A stretch of DNA of 64,000 bases, from positions 172,897 to 236,896 of the forward strand of contig MNTL01000002.1 of assembly GCA_001916965.1 (NCBI GenBank), given 5' to 3'. The translations under genes were made by a program, and so were the position numbers. Below the pieces are notes generated by a model, which had not been told where the DNA came from, searched no databases, and saw only the letters and a program-made list of their open reading frames with translations. Numbering within the stretch: the stretch's first letter is position 1; each line of letters opens with the position of its first letter. This DNA comes from Roseburia sp. CAG:10041_57 (GTDB taxonomy: Bacteria; Bacillota; Clostridia; Lachnospirales; Lachnospiraceae). Below, one piece after another: positions 50,666 to 59,738 of this stretch.

Positions 50666-52501
50666 ATGTACTCTGAAAATGTAATTCAAAAGAACGAAAT
50701 GAATGAAAAAACAACGAAGTTCCTTGATAAGTTCGTGAAGCGTGTCAAGGCAAATCCACCAGGAGTCTGTCCCATTGCGGTGCAGCTGGCTTTTTTACAA
50801 AGTGCCAGAAGCCAGACCTGTGGTAAATGTGTTCCCTGTAGGGATGGTCTGGAGCAGGTCGAGAATATGATGCGGCAGATACTGGATGGCAAGGCTGATA
50901 TGGAGACTTTTGATAATATGGTAGAGTTAGCCCGGATGATCCAGGACACGGCAGACTGTGCGATTGGATATGAGGCGGCTAATATCGTATTACAGAGTGT
51001 GGAATTATTTCATGACGAGTATATGAGCCATATTGAAAGCCATAGATGTAAGGAAGAGATCGGACAGAAGGTGCCATGTATCTCCTATTGCCCGGCAAAT
51101 GTGGACATTCCCGGATATATTGCACTGATCGGAGAACATCGTTATGCAGATGCGATCAATCTGATCAGACATGATAATCCTTTTCCAACCGCATGTGCTT
51201 TTATCTGTGAGCATCCCTGTGAAGCAAAATGCAGGAGAGATCTGATTGACAGTCCCGTTAATATCCGTGGATTGAAGAAATTCGCAGTAGACCAGGTGGC
51301 AGCAGATCAGGTCAAAGTGCCGGCATGCAATGTTTCTACAGGTAAGAGGGTTGCAATCGTAGGTGGAGGTCCATCCGGCTTAACGACAGCGTATTTCCTG
51401 TCTCTGATGGGGCATAAGGTAGTCGTATTTGAAGAGAGAGAACATTTGGGTGGTATGTTAAGATATGGAATCCCCAATTACAGACTGCCTAAGAACAGAT
51501 TGGATGAGGATATCAATGCCATCCTGTCTACCGGCAATATCGAAGTCAGATATAATACTGCCATTGGTAAGGACATTACCATGGAGCAGCTGCTGGAGGA
51601 ATATCAGGCTGTATACATAGCAATCGGCGCACAGGCAGGCAAGACTGTAAAGGTAGAAGGTGCCAACAGCAATGGTGTATATTCTGCGGTGGATATGCTG
51701 GGAGAGATTGGCAGGGGTAATCTGCCGGATTATACAGGCAAGAGAGTTGTTGTTGTCGGTGGAGGAAATGTTGCTATGGATGCAGCACGTTCTGCAATCC
51801 GTTGTCATGCCAAAGAAGTTACGATTATTTACCGTAGAAGACAGGTGGACATGACTGCATTGCCATCTGAGATTCAGGGAGCCATCGAAGAAGGTGTAGA
51901 ACTGCTTACCTTAAATGCACCTGTAAGAATCGAGGCAGACGAGGCTGGCAATGTGCGTGCCTTTGTGGCACAGCCCCAGATGATCCATGAATATGACCGA
52001 CAGGGAAGGCCATCTTCTGTCAATGCCAACAAACCCGAGCTGGAGATTCCTTGCGAGATCGTACTGATGGCAATTGGTCAGGACATTGTATCACAGGATT
52101 TTGAAAAATACAGTGTAAATCCCAGAAGAAAGACCTTTGAGACCCATGACACAACCAGAGTAAAGGGTTATGAGAAAATATTTGCAGGCGGTGACTGTGT
52201 CTTTGGACCTGCAACTGTAATCAAGGCAATCGGAGCAGGCAAGATCGCAGCCTTGAATATTGATGAATACCTGGGATATCACCATAAATATCTGGATGAT
52301 ATCAGGATTCCGGAACCCAGGGAGAATGACAGAACACATTATGGCAGAGTGCATCTGACAGATCGTTCCGCAAGAGATCGTAAGACGAATTTTGAGCCAA
52401 TTGAGAATGGAATGTCCTTTGATGAAGCCATGCAGGAGTGTGGTAAATGTTTAAGATGTGACCACTTTGGCTGCGGTGTAATAGAAGGAGGACGAGTATA
52501 A
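50666..52501 (+). CDS. Fe-S/FAD NAD(P)-linked oxidoreductase, partner of formate dehydrogenase
   Basis: 611 aa. Residues about 35-125 match the Fe-S end of NuoF/HydB-type subunits (CGKCVPCRDG plus a later Cys), without the FMN part. Next is the Fer4_20-type double cluster region (ISYCPANVDIPGYI, ICEHPCEAKCRRD) of GltD/NfnB-like proteins, followed by an FAD site (AIVGGGPSGLTTAYFL) and NAD(P) site (VVVGGGNVAMDAARSA). A last Cys set (ECGKCLRCDHFGCG) closes the protein. It overlaps fdhF by one base (TAATG), so they likely form a soluble complex moving electrons between formate and NAD(P)/ferredoxin. Direction and bifurcation are not decided by sequence. Confidence 0.9.
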   Translation: MYSENVIQKNEMNEKTTKFLDKFVKRVKANPPGVCPIAVQLAFLQSARSQTCGKCVPCRDGLEQVENMMRQILDGKADMETFDNMVELARMIQDTADCAIGYEAANIVLQSVELFHDEYMSHIESHRCKEEIGQKVPCISYCPANVDIPGYIALIGEHRYADAINLIRHDNPFPTACAFICEHPCEAKCRRDLIDSPVNIRGLKKFAVDQVAADQVKVPACNVSTGKRVAIVGGGPSGLTTAYFLSLMGHKVVVFEEREHLGGMLRYGIPNYRLPKNRLDEDINAILSTGNIEVRYNTAIGKDITMEQLLEEYQAVYIAIGAQAGKTVKVEGANSNGVYSAVDMLGEIGRGNLPDYTGKRVVVVGGGNVAMDAARSAIRCHAKEVTIIYRRRQVDMTALPSEIQGAIEEGVELLTLNAPVRIEADEAGNVRAFVAQPQMIHEYDRQGRPSSVNANKPELEIPCEIVLMAIGQDIVSQDFEKYSVNPRRKTFETHDTTRVKGYEKIFAGGDCVFGPATVIKAIGAGKIAALNIDEYLGYHHKYLDDIRIPEPRENDRTHYGRVHLTDRSARDRKTNFEPIENGMSFDEAMQECGKCLRCDHFGCGVIEGGRV

Positions 52502-55203
52502 TGGGAGAGACACAGATGACTCATATTACAATAGATGGAAAAGAAATCGAAGCAGATTCCTCCTTAACAATACTGGAGGCGGCACAGAAGGCAGACATCA
52601 AGATTCCTACACTTTGCTATTTAAAAGAAGTCAATGAAATCGGCGCCTGCAAGATGTGTGTTGTGGAAGTAGAAGGTAAGAATCATCTGGTTACTTCCTG
52701 CAATACGAAGGTTGCAGAGGGAATGCAGATTCATACAAAGTCTGATAAAGTTGTAAAAAGCAGGAAACAGGTATTGAACCTGCTGCTTGCCAATCATGAT
52801 GTCAGATGCTTCTCATGCAGCAAATCCGGCGACTGCCGCTTACAGGATCTGTCTAATGAGTATGGCATTACCAAGTCATGCTACGAAGGGGATGCAGCGA
52901 AGTTCGCTCCCAAGAAGGAGAATCCATTCCTGACATACTATCCTGAGTTATGTATCAACTGCCAGAGATGTGTCAGCACCTGTAATAAGGTGGCATGCAA
53001 CGGGACATTACACAATGAGAAGATTGGTACCAGAACCCTGATTGATGCTCCATTTGGACCAGACTGGAAAGAAACAGACTGTGAATCCTGCGGTAACTGT
53101 GCAAGAGTCTGTCCCACAGGCGCACTGGTTGCCAAGAACAGAAAGAAATATCAGGTAGGTAAGGTGGAGAAGGTACTGACCACATGCCCTCACTGTGCAA
53201 CAGGCTGTCAGTATTATCTGGTAGTAAAAGACAATGAGATCGTAGATGTAGAACCTGCCAATGGTCCATCCAATCAGAATCTTCTCTGTGTAAAGGGTAG
53301 ATTTGGTTCCTTTAATTTCGTACATTCACCGGAGAGATTGAAATATCCGCTGATCAAGAATAAAGAAACAGGAGAATTTGAACGTGCTACATGGGATGAG
53401 GCATTAGATCTGATTGCATCCAGATTCAAGGAGATCAAGAAGCAGTACGGCTCAGATGCCCTTGCAGGATTTGCCTGTTCCCGTTCTCCTAATGAAGACT
53501 GCTATATGCTGCAGAAGATGGTGCGCTGTGCATTTGGTACCAATAATGTGGATAACTGTGCCCGTGTATGCCATTCTGCTACAGTAGCCGGTCTTGCAAT
53601 GACCCTGGGTTCAGGTGCAATGACCAATCCAATCTCAGATATCACACATGACGTAGATGTCATTATGTTAGTTGGTTCTAACCCGGAAGAAGCACATCCT
53701 GTCATTGGTATGCAGATCCGTCAGGCAGTGGAGAGAGGAACCAGACTCATTGTAGTAGACCCCAGAGATATCGGTCTGTCCAGAAGTGCAGATATTCATC
53801 TGAAATTAAAGCCCGGAACCAATGTGGCTTTTGCCAACGGTATGATGAATGTGATTATCAACGAAGGCCTTGCAGATGAAGAATTCATCAGAACCAGAAC
53901 AGAAGGCTTTGAAGAATTAAAGGAAATTGTAAAGGAATATACACCTGAGAAAGTAGCCCGGATCTGCCACATTGATCCGGATCACCTGCGTGAAGCTGCC
54001 CTGATGTATGCCAAAGCGAAGAAAGCACCGATCATTTACTGTCTTGGCGTAACAGAGCATTCCACCGGAACAGAGGGCGTTATGTCCATGTCCAACATGG
54101 CAATGCTGGTCGGCAAGCTTGGTAAATCAGGATGTGGCGTGAATCCGCTCAGAGGTCAGAATAATGTACAGGGCGCCTGCGATATGGGTGCGTTACCAGG
54201 AGATTTTCCCGGATATCAGAAGGTAACAAATCCCGAAGTCGTTGCGAAGTTTGAGCGTGCATGGGGTGTGAAGTTAAGCAATAAACCCGGTGTGCATGCA
54301 ACAGATGTATTTGGCGCAGCCATCCGCAAGGAAATCCGGGGATTGTTCATATTCGGTGAAGATCCGGTGGTAACAGATGCAGATCAGCATCATATCAGAA
54401 AGGCACTGGAAAGTCTGGACTTCTTCGTTGTATCAGACCTGTTCATGACAGAGACTGCACAGTATGCAGATGTAGTGCTTCCAGGAACCAGCTATGCGGA
54501 GAAGGAAGGCACATTCAGCAATACAGAGAGGCGAGTACAGCGTGTGCGTAAGGCAGTGCAGCTGGAAGGCGAGATGAGACTGGATACAGACATCTTTATA
54601 GATCTGATGAATCGCATGGGCTATCCACAGCCACATCTGACTTCAGAGGAAATCATGGATGAGATTGCTTCTGTGACACCGATATTTGGAGGAATCAGTC
54701 ATAGAAGGCTGGATAAGGGCGAGAGCATTCAGTGGCCGTGTCCTGATAAGAATCATCCAGGTACACCGATCCTTCATGTCGGCAAGTTCTCCAGAGGATT
54801 GGGCTGGTTCTATCCGGCAGAATATGTGCCAAGTGCAGAGCTTCCGGATGAGGAATATCCTTTCATCATGATGACAGGACGTATTCTGTATCATTACAAT
54901 ACGAGAGCCATGACAGGCAAGACTCCCGGACTGATGGAGAAAGAGGGACATTCCTTTATCGAGATCAATACAGAAGATGCTGCAAGGCTTGGTATTGAGA
55001 ATGGAGAAAAAGTCAGAATATCTTCCAGAAGAGGCAGTATTGAATCCACGGCAAGAGTCGGTGAGAAAGTATCTCCCCATGAGACCTGGATGCCATTCCA
55101 TTTCCCGGATGGCAATGCCAATGTGCTGACCAATGCAGCTCTGGATAAATATGCGAGAATACCAGAATACAAGGTGTGCGCAATTAAGATAGAAAAGCTT
55201 TAA
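52501..55203 (+). CDS. fdhF: Formate dehydrogenase alpha subunit, Cys type
   Basis: 900 aa. The N-terminus has a 2Fe-2S domain (LCYLKEVNEIGACKMC), a His/Cys cluster region of NuoG type (CFSCSKSGDCRLQ), and two 4Fe-4S sites (CINCQRCVSTC, CESCGNCARVCP). The catalytic part has the 4Fe-4S motif CPHCATGC, then VDNCARVCHSATVAGL with Cys357 and His358 as molybdenum ligand and active-site base. Cys357 is encoded by TGC, so this is not a selenocysteine enzyme. The C-terminal cofactor-binding domain has MMTGRILYHYNTRAMT. It needs the bis-MGD made by the upstream genes and FdhD sulfuration. No signal peptide, so cytosolic. Confidence 0.95.
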   Translation: MGETQMTHITIDGKEIEADSSLTILEAAQKADIKIPTLCYLKEVNEIGACKMCVVEVEGKNHLVTSCNTKVAEGMQIHTKSDKVVKSRKQVLNLLLANHDVRCFSCSKSGDCRLQDLSNEYGITKSCYEGDAAKFAPKKENPFLTYYPELCINCQRCVSTCNKVACNGTLHNEKIGTRTLIDAPFGPDWKETDCESCGNCARVCPTGALVAKNRKKYQVGKVEKVLTTCPHCATGCQYYLVVKDNEIVDVEPANGPSNQNLLCVKGRFGSFNFVHSPERLKYPLIKNKETGEFERATWDEALDLIASRFKEIKKQYGSDALAGFACSRSPNEDCYMLQKMVRCAFGTNNVDNCARVCHSATVAGLAMTLGSGAMTNPISDITHDVDVIMLVGSNPEEAHPVIGMQIRQAVERGTRLIVVDPRDIGLSRSADIHLKLKPGTNVAFANGMMNVIINEGLADEEFIRTRTEGFEELKEIVKEYTPEKVARICHIDPDHLREAALMYAKAKKAPIIYCLGVTEHSTGTEGVMSMSNMAMLVGKLGKSGCGVNPLRGQNNVQGACDMGALPGDFPGYQKVTNPEVVAKFERAWGVKLSNKPGVHATDVFGAAIRKEIRGLFIFGEDPVVTDADQHHIRKALESLDFFVVSDLFMTETAQYADVVLPGTSYAEKEGTFSNTERRVQRVRKAVQLEGEMRLDTDIFIDLMNRMGYPQPHLTSEEIMDEIASVTPIFGGISHRRLDKGESIQWPCPDKNHPGTPILHVGKFSRGLGWFYPAEYVPSAELPDEEYPFIMMTGRILYHYNTRAMTGKTPGLMEKEGHSFIEINTEDAARLGIENGEKVRISSRRGSIESTARVGEKVSPHETWMPFHFPDGNANVLTNAALDKYARIPEYKVCAIKIEKL

Positions 55204-55216
55204 AGATAAGATAGAA

Positions 55217-55255
55217 CAAAGGTGCCGTTTTCCAGTGAAATGGCACCTTTTTTGT
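55217..55255 (+). terminator. Terminator after fdhF
   Basis: AAAGGTGCCGTTT (55218-55230) pairs with AAATGGCACCTTT (55238-55250), then more Ts. Confidence 0.85.
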
Positions 55256-55287
55256 GAGATAAATAAACTGAAAACCCGCTCTGTTAA

Positions 55288-55317
55288 TTGACATCAAAAC
55301 AGGGCATGAAGTATAAT
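55288..55317 (+). promoter_or_regulatory. Consensus promoter before the XRE-type gene
   Basis: TTGACA (55288-55293) and TATAAT (55312-55317), both perfect, spacing 18. Confidence 0.8.
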
Positions 55318-55373
55318 AATATTATAATATGCCATCAGTGTGACGTGATGGTGAGTGAAGGGGGGCATATGTC

Positions 55374-55874
55374 ATGCCGGGATTTGACAGAGATGAGTTT
55401 TGGCTGAAGGTTCTATCCTATTATCAGACAGCCAGAGAGAATAATTACCTGGTTAAACTGAATGAAGAACAGACGAAGGAATTGAAGGCTTTATATATCG
55501 AACAATATATTCCAACGGAGAAGCTGAGCCATTATGATGATGAGAAGCTGATTAAGAAGATGATGACGGCAATTGTATCAATCTATAAGCTTGACAAGGA
55601 TATAGCCAGCAATTATGGTGAAGTTGTGGAACTGGTGAATTCAGTAGATTATGATGGAAAGTGTCTGTATTTGCATTATGCGAAGATTTCAGAAGTGAAA
55701 TTACGGAGATTTCAGTTGGGCAGATCACAGAAACAGGTTGCAGAGAAAATGGGATGCAGTGTCTCTACTGTGAAGAATTGTGAGGAATTCTTCTGTGATC
55801 TGGACAGGCAGCCTCCTGAACTGGTTGCCAGGCTGGCAAAAGCACTGGAATGTGAACCGGAAGATTTGAAATAA
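55374..55874 (+). CDS. Helix-turn-helix (XRE-like) protein
   Basis: 166 aa. The C-terminal ~60 residues look like a Cro/C1-type helix-turn-helix (KLRRFQLGRSQKQVAEKMG, SVSTVKNCEEF, ELVARLAKALECEPEDLK). The N-terminal ~100 residues are helical and charged and not recognised. AGGGGGG lies eight bases before the start. It is followed 20 bases later by the CheC-like gene, so it could regulate, or be cotranscribed with, that gene. The very strong promoter suggests constant expression. Confidence 0.8.
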   Translation: MPGFDRDEFWLKVLSYYQTARENNYLVKLNEEQTKELKALYIEQYIPTEKLSHYDDEKLIKKMMTAIVSIYKLDKDIASNYGEVVELVNSVDYDGKCLYLHYAKISEVKLRRFQLGRSQKQVAEKMGCSVSTVKNCEEFFCDLDRQPPELVARLAKALECEPEDLK

Positions 55875-55894
55875 GAAAGAATGAGGGATTGGAA

Positions 55895-56521
55895 ATGGAT
55901 AAAAAAGAGTTTAGTCCGATAGAGATTGATGCGATTGGAGAAATATCCAATATCTGCCTGGGAAATTCTGCGTCTACATTAAATATGCTGGTACGTGAAA
56001 AGATAGATATCACACCGCCCAGAGTAGAAATTATAGAAAAAAGCGAATATATCAAAGAAGTCTCTTCCAAAAGAGTCTTCGTTAAGGTAAACTATGTAGA
56101 GGGACTGAGGGGCTGCAGTATTCTGATGCTGGAGGAACAGGATGCCAAGGCAATTGCAGATCTGATGATGGGTGGAGATGGAAAAGGACCTTATGCGCAG
56201 ATGGAATTGGGAGAGCTGCATATGAGTGCCGTATCAGAAGCCATGAACCAGATGATGGGAGCATCCGCTACTTCACTCAGTATTATGCTGGAGCGTAAGA
56301 CTGATATTTCAACGCCGGAAGCACAGTTTATGGATGGGGGACAGTATCTGGGTTATGCATTCCCGAATGATGACAAATTCATCAAGGTGGGATTCCGTAT
56401 GCAGATAGGAGAGTCTATCAGCAGTCCTATTGTACAGTTGTATCCGTATATGCTGGCTAAAGCAATCAGTGATTTGTTCCTGATCAAGAAAGCCAAGGAG
56501 AAGGCTGGACAAGGCGAATAA
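55895..56521 (+). CDS. CheC-like protein (orphan)
   Basis: 208 aa from ATG 55895 (a TTG at 55889 is possible); GAGGG lies upstream. Two copies of the CheC/FliY active-site pattern are present: IDAIGEISNICLGNSAST in the first half and SAVSEAMNQMMGASATS in the second, each with the Glu and Asn used for CheY-P dephosphorylation, followed by a Pro (ITPP, ISTP). The rest fits the CheC fold (NYVEGLRGCSILML, LMMGGDG). In chemotaxis it resets CheY. No chemotaxis or flagellar gene is in the window, so the partner may be another response regulator. Confidence 0.85.
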   Translation: MDKKEFSPIEIDAIGEISNICLGNSASTLNMLVREKIDITPPRVEIIEKSEYIKEVSSKRVFVKVNYVEGLRGCSILMLEEQDAKAIADLMMGGDGKGPYAQMELGELHMSAVSEAMNQMMGASATSLSIMLERKTDISTPEAQFMDGGQYLGYAFPNDDKFIKVGFRMQIGESISSPIVQLYPYMLAKAISDLFLIKKAKEKAGQGE

Positions 56522-56544
56522 ACAACAGGATTTGGCAGGAGATT

Positions 56545-57456
56545 ATGAGAAAGAAAAAGATCAGCGCAAGAGAATGGATCGAAATCATTATGAGTTTCAC
56601 CAAAAAGATAAAGTATGACCATGTATCCTCTTTTGCGGGGCATGCAGCATTGTTTCTGCTTATGTCACTTTTTCCAATGGTGATGTATTTTATTTCTGTA
56701 TTTCAATACATATCACTGGATGCCGGTATGGTATTGAATTATGTGAAACAACTGTTACCCGACAGTCTGATACCGCTTTTCAATCAGATTACACAGGAAG
56801 CATATAGTGGTTCAACTACAGCAATCCAGTCTTTTTCCATGCTGGTCATGCTTTTTTGTGCTTCCAAGGGTGTGTATGCAGTCATTATAGGAATCAATGC
56901 GGTATATGGAATCAGGGAGACCAGAAATTTTGTTATTCTATATGCGATCGCAATAGTTTATGTCCTGATTTTCTTTGGCATAATCGGTCTGATGATGGTA
57001 TTGATCGTATTTGGTAATAAGTTGTACCATATGGTAATGCATTTTATACCGGCACTGGAGGCGTTTCAATCCGTCTTCTCGGTGGGCAAATATATTGGCA
57101 TGCTGTTTGTCGTGTTACTCTTTTTCCTGCTGGTATATATGAATGTACCCAATCGTAAATCAAAATGCAGGTATGAATTTGCAGGGGCTTTATTTGCAAC
57201 GGTGGTATGGCTGGTCTATTCGTGGGCGTTTTCTTACTATATTGATAACTACGCCCATTATTCCATTACGTATGGCAGCCTGGCAACAATCGTTATCTTT
57301 ATTCTGTGGGTATATGGAACGATGAATATAGTTCTGATAGGGGCAGAGATCAATGTGGTTCTGCGTAAGTTCGCAGAGTATGGTTATAATTACAAACGTG
57401 CATACACATATTTCTGTGATGAGTATGAAGGGGACTTGTTACAGGATAGAAAGTAG
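56545..57456 (+). CDS. YihY/BrkB family inner membrane protein
   Basis: 303 aa with about six hydrophobic segments. Family features are SFAGHAALFLLMSLFPMVMY near the N-terminus, GSLATIVIFILWVYGTMNIVLIGAEIN near the C-terminus. The function of the family is not established; 'ribonuclease BN' is an old misassignment. GGAG lies before the start. It is 23 bases from the CheC-like gene and 19 from the small Cys protein. Confidence 0.92.
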   Translation: MRKKKISAREWIEIIMSFTKKIKYDHVSSFAGHAALFLLMSLFPMVMYFISVFQYISLDAGMVLNYVKQLLPDSLIPLFNQITQEAYSGSTTAIQSFSMLVMLFCASKGVYAVIIGINAVYGIRETRNFVILYAIAIVYVLIFFGIIGLMMVLIVFGNKLYHMVMHFIPALEAFQSVFSVGKYIGMLFVVLLFFLLVYMNVPNRKSKCRYEFAGALFATVVWLVYSWAFSYYIDNYAHYSITYGSLATIVIFILWVYGTMNIVLIGAEINVVLRKFAEYGYNYKRAYTYFCDEYEGDLLQDRK

Positions 57457-57475
57457 ATAGAGGGGGATATCAGTT

Positions 57476-57673
57476 ATGATGTGTGTATTTTGTGGGAACA
57501 GGACAAAATGCTGGAACCAGCTTTCAGATGAACAGCTGGAGACAGAATGGGTAAAATGCGGTTATGATGACTATGTGCTGGATGAAGCGATAGAATTGGA
57601 GGATCTGTTGCAGGAGTCAGCCAGACGGGAAGAAGAAAAGCAGGATATGGAATTGGGACGTAATGCGGGATAA
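57476..57673 (+). CDS. Small Cys-containing acidic protein
   Basis: 65 aa. The N-terminus has MCVFCGNRTKCW, a CxxC plus one more Cys, enough for part of a metal or redox site; the remainder is acidic and helical. GAGGGGG lies 12 bases before the ATG. No family recognised. It ends 13 bases before the convergent SH3 gene, with no clear terminator between. Confidence 0.6.
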   Translation: MMCVFCGNRTKCWNQLSDEQLETEWVKCGYDDYVLDEAIELEDLLQESARREEEKQDMELGRNAG

Positions 57674-57686
57674 AGCATGAACGAAT

Positions 57687-58100
57687 TTATTGTATTACAA
57701 TTACGTATGAGGACGAGATGTACGCATCTTGATCCTCATATTTTAGTTTAGTCCAGCCATTATCCTGAATCTCTATGATATCGAATTCATACCCTTCTTC
57801 TACTGTAGTTAATACCTTTGCCTGATCGCTTGCAGCATCACGGATATTGACCTTGGTAGAGGTCTTGCCCCGGAGTGCAGAGGTGGGCTGTTGTTCGGCA
57901 GCAGAAAGAGAATCCCCCACAGTATCCTCTATATCAGCAGAGGTAATGGGCGCAGTAGCTTCTTCAATAACAGTAGCTTCATTCTCGGATATATTGATGT
58001 AGTGTGGTCGTCTGATAATCTGCACGCTGAGAAAACAGATTGCTATGATTAAAAGGACGATAACACCTTGTAAAATTCTATTGATCGTACGATTCTTCAT
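57687..58100 (-). CDS. Membrane-anchored SH3 domain protein
   Basis: 137 aa from the ATG at 58100; TGAGG lies just upstream and the longer open frame has no ribosome binding site. One N-terminal transmembrane helix (LQGVIVLLIIAICFLSVQII), an acidic/Thr linker, then one bacterial SH3 domain (TKVNIRDAASDQAKVLTTV, GWTKLKYEDQDAYISSSYV). It would face the wall. It echoes the SH3 protein at 31736 but with one domain and no tail. Confidence 0.85.
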   Translation of the reverse strand: MKNRTINRILQGVIVLLIIAICFLSVQIIRRPHYINISENEATVIEEATAPITSADIEDTVGDSLSAAEQQPTSALRGKTSTKVNIRDAASDQAKVLTTVEEGYEFDIIEIQDNGWTKLKYEDQDAYISSSYVIVIQ

Positions 58101-58137
58101 ATAAACCTCACTATGCATTGTGAAAAAATATATGTAC

Positions 58138-58166
58138 ATTATACTGAATCTATATGGAAGAAGCAA
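58138..58166 (-). promoter_or_regulatory. Promoter of the minus-strand SH3 gene
   Basis: On the minus strand TTGCTT (58166-58161), 17 bases, TATAAT (58143-58138). Confidence 0.7.
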
Positions 58167-58256
58167 GAAATTGTATAGAACGACCAAATTTGTAATATTA
58201 TTTTAATAAAAATGCAACAAAAATTGGGAGCGTTATTATGTATACATGTTTAGAGC

Positions 58257-58285
58257 TTGTTTAAAGTGCTGTTTTGTGATAATAT
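58257..58285 (+). promoter_or_regulatory. Promoter of the diguanylate cyclase gene
   Basis: TTGTTT (58257-58262), 17 bases, TAATAT (58280-58285). It diverges from the SH3 promoter about 90 bases away. Confidence 0.5.
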
Positions 58286-58363
58286 ATGGGGCGTGAGTAT
58301 TCATAAAACAAGATGATGCGTCATAATTGAGAGAGTGTAGAAGATATAGGGGAGGAATCTATC

Positions 58364-59458
58364 TTGGAAAGGGAAAATAAAGACCTGGATAATTTCACAG
58401 ATTATGTAATCAAATCCGAGGGAACAGAGGGTGCAAATCATATTATATTGCGCTTTAGTCTGCTTTTATATTTTGTATTGCTGGGAGAAACATTTCTCCA
58501 GTATACATTTATAGAGAATAATATATGGGAATATGTCTGTTTCTGGGGAATCACAGCAGTAATTATCTGTCAGGTCGTTTTCTTTATACTGTGGAGAAAA
58601 TCGCAGCTTTATGGAAGAACAACATTACTTCTGTTTACAGTAGTCTTTGTCTACCTCAATGTGATCACGGATGGGAATAACCTGATTCTGTTGCTGCCAG
58701 TACCGATTGCAGCATTATGCATGCTGTATATGAGCAGACGTATGATGGTAGAGCTTTATCTGATGTGGGCATTGAACGGAGTATTGAGATTTGTACAGAT
58801 ATGGAACAGCGAAGAGCAGATGAAGCTGCTTCAGGGTTTTGCCTGGGTTGTTATGATATGTATTGTATATGCCGTTGCGGTGTATATGGTCAATGAGTCA
58901 ATCAGTACACATTACAGGGAAGTCTGTCATGATCTGCATCATGAGAACAGACTGCATACCAAGCTTTATCAGCAGTCAACCGTTGATTCCACAACAGGTA
59001 TTCTGAATCGTAATGCATATAATAACTACGTGATTGAGTACAAGGAGGGCAACTGTGATTCCATCAGTTGTATTTACATTGATGTGAATGGTCTTCATGA
59101 ATACAATAATACATATGGTCATCAGGCTGGAGACAAGATGTTAAAGACGGTGGCAGCAGAACTAAAGGAATGCTTTGCAGAGCACAGCCACTATCGAATT
59201 GGTGGAGATGAGTTCGTAATTATCTGTGAAAATACAGCATTCAAGTCCATTCTAATGCAGCTGAATCATTTCAGGGAGCAGATGAAGATACATAATATTT
59301 ATATCGCATCAGGAATGGAATGGCGTGATGAGAATATGAATCTTGCAGACATGATCAAGAAGGCAGATGCCAAGATGTATCGTGACAAGGAGCGTTTCTA
59401 TAAGGCGTTCCCAAATGCCAGAGAGTGTGGTATGCTCTATCAGAATGCAGTAGAGTAA
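58364..59458 (+). CDS. Membrane diguanylate cyclase (GGDEF)
   Basis: 364 aa from a TTG start with GGGGAGGA eight bases upstream; no ATG fits. About six hydrophobic segments fill residues 25-185. The GGDEF domain follows (VDSTTGILNRNAY, IDVNGLHEYNNTYGHQAGD), with an intact catalytic RIGGDEF (GGDEF at 280-284). No RxxD inhibitory site is obvious just before it, so product feedback may be weak. It should make cyclic di-GMP; the membrane part may sense an unknown signal. No other cyclic di-GMP enzyme was recognised in the window. Confidence 0.93.
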   Translation: MERENKDLDNFTDYVIKSEGTEGANHIILRFSLLLYFVLLGETFLQYTFIENNIWEYVCFWGITAVIICQVVFFILWRKSQLYGRTTLLLFTVVFVYLNVITDGNNLILLLPVPIAALCMLYMSRRMMVELYLMWALNGVLRFVQIWNSEEQMKLLQGFAWVVMICIVYAVAVYMVNESISTHYREVCHDLHHENRLHTKLYQQSTVDSTTGILNRNAYNNYVIEYKEGNCDSISCIYIDVNGLHEYNNTYGHQAGDKMLKTVAAELKECFAEHSHYRIGGDEFVIICENTAFKSILMQLNHFREQMKIHNIYIASGMEWRDENMNLADMIKKADAKMYRDKERFYKAFPNARECGMLYQNAVE

Positions 59459-59474
59459 AAAGTTCAAAAAATGG

Positions 59475-59503
59475 TTGACATTATATAGTGCCTATGGTAA
59501 CAT
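59475..59503 (+). promoter_or_regulatory. tRNA-Thr promoter
   Basis: TTGACA (59475-59480), 17 bases, TAACAT (59498-59503). Confidence 0.65.
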
Positions 59504-59538
59504 ATTCTTCGGTGACAGCGATTAATCGCAGGTAACTA

Positions 59539-59611
59539 GCTGGCGTGGCACAGTCGGTAGCGCGCAACATTGGTAGTGTTGAGGTCACGGGTTCGATTCC
59601 CGTCGCTAGCT
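59539..59611 (+). tRNA. tRNA-Thr (GGT)
   Basis: 73-base cloverleaf: acceptor GCTGGCG with CGCTAGC (one G-T pair), D arm with AGTCGGTAG, anticodon stem CAACA/TGTTG enclosing TTGGTAG (anticodon GGT), T arm GGGTTCGATTCCC. CCA is not encoded. Confidence 0.95.
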
Positions 59612-59633
59612 TTATAAAGTAAAAGGCATAATG

Positions 59634-59668
59634 GTCGGTAGAATTGAAATAGTTCTACCGATTTTTTA
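59634..59668 (+). terminator. Terminator after tRNA-Thr
   Basis: TCGGTAGAA (59635-59643) pairs with TTCTACCGA (59653-59661), followed by six Ts. Confidence 0.85.
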
Positions 59669-59686
59669 TTGTAAAGATATATTTAC

Positions 59687-59722
59687 ATAAAAAACAGGAG
59701 GCAACCGATTTGGTTGCCTCCT
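59687..59722 (-). terminator. Terminator of the class A PBP gene
   Basis: AGGAGGCAACC (59696-59706) pairs with GGTTGCCTCCT (59712-59722). Reading leftward it is followed by a T run (plus-strand As before 59695). Confidence 0.85.
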
Positions 59723-59738
59723 TATTATTATCTACGTG

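Noticed and set aside
53557..53574. Selenocysteine formate dehydrogenase
   Set aside because: The active-site codon is TGC (Cys357) and no in-frame TGA occurs, so no selenocysteine insertion is needed.
59539..59611. tRNA-Thr as an integration site
   Set aside because: No integrase and no duplicated tRNA 3' end were seen around it; the flanking genes are housekeeping.
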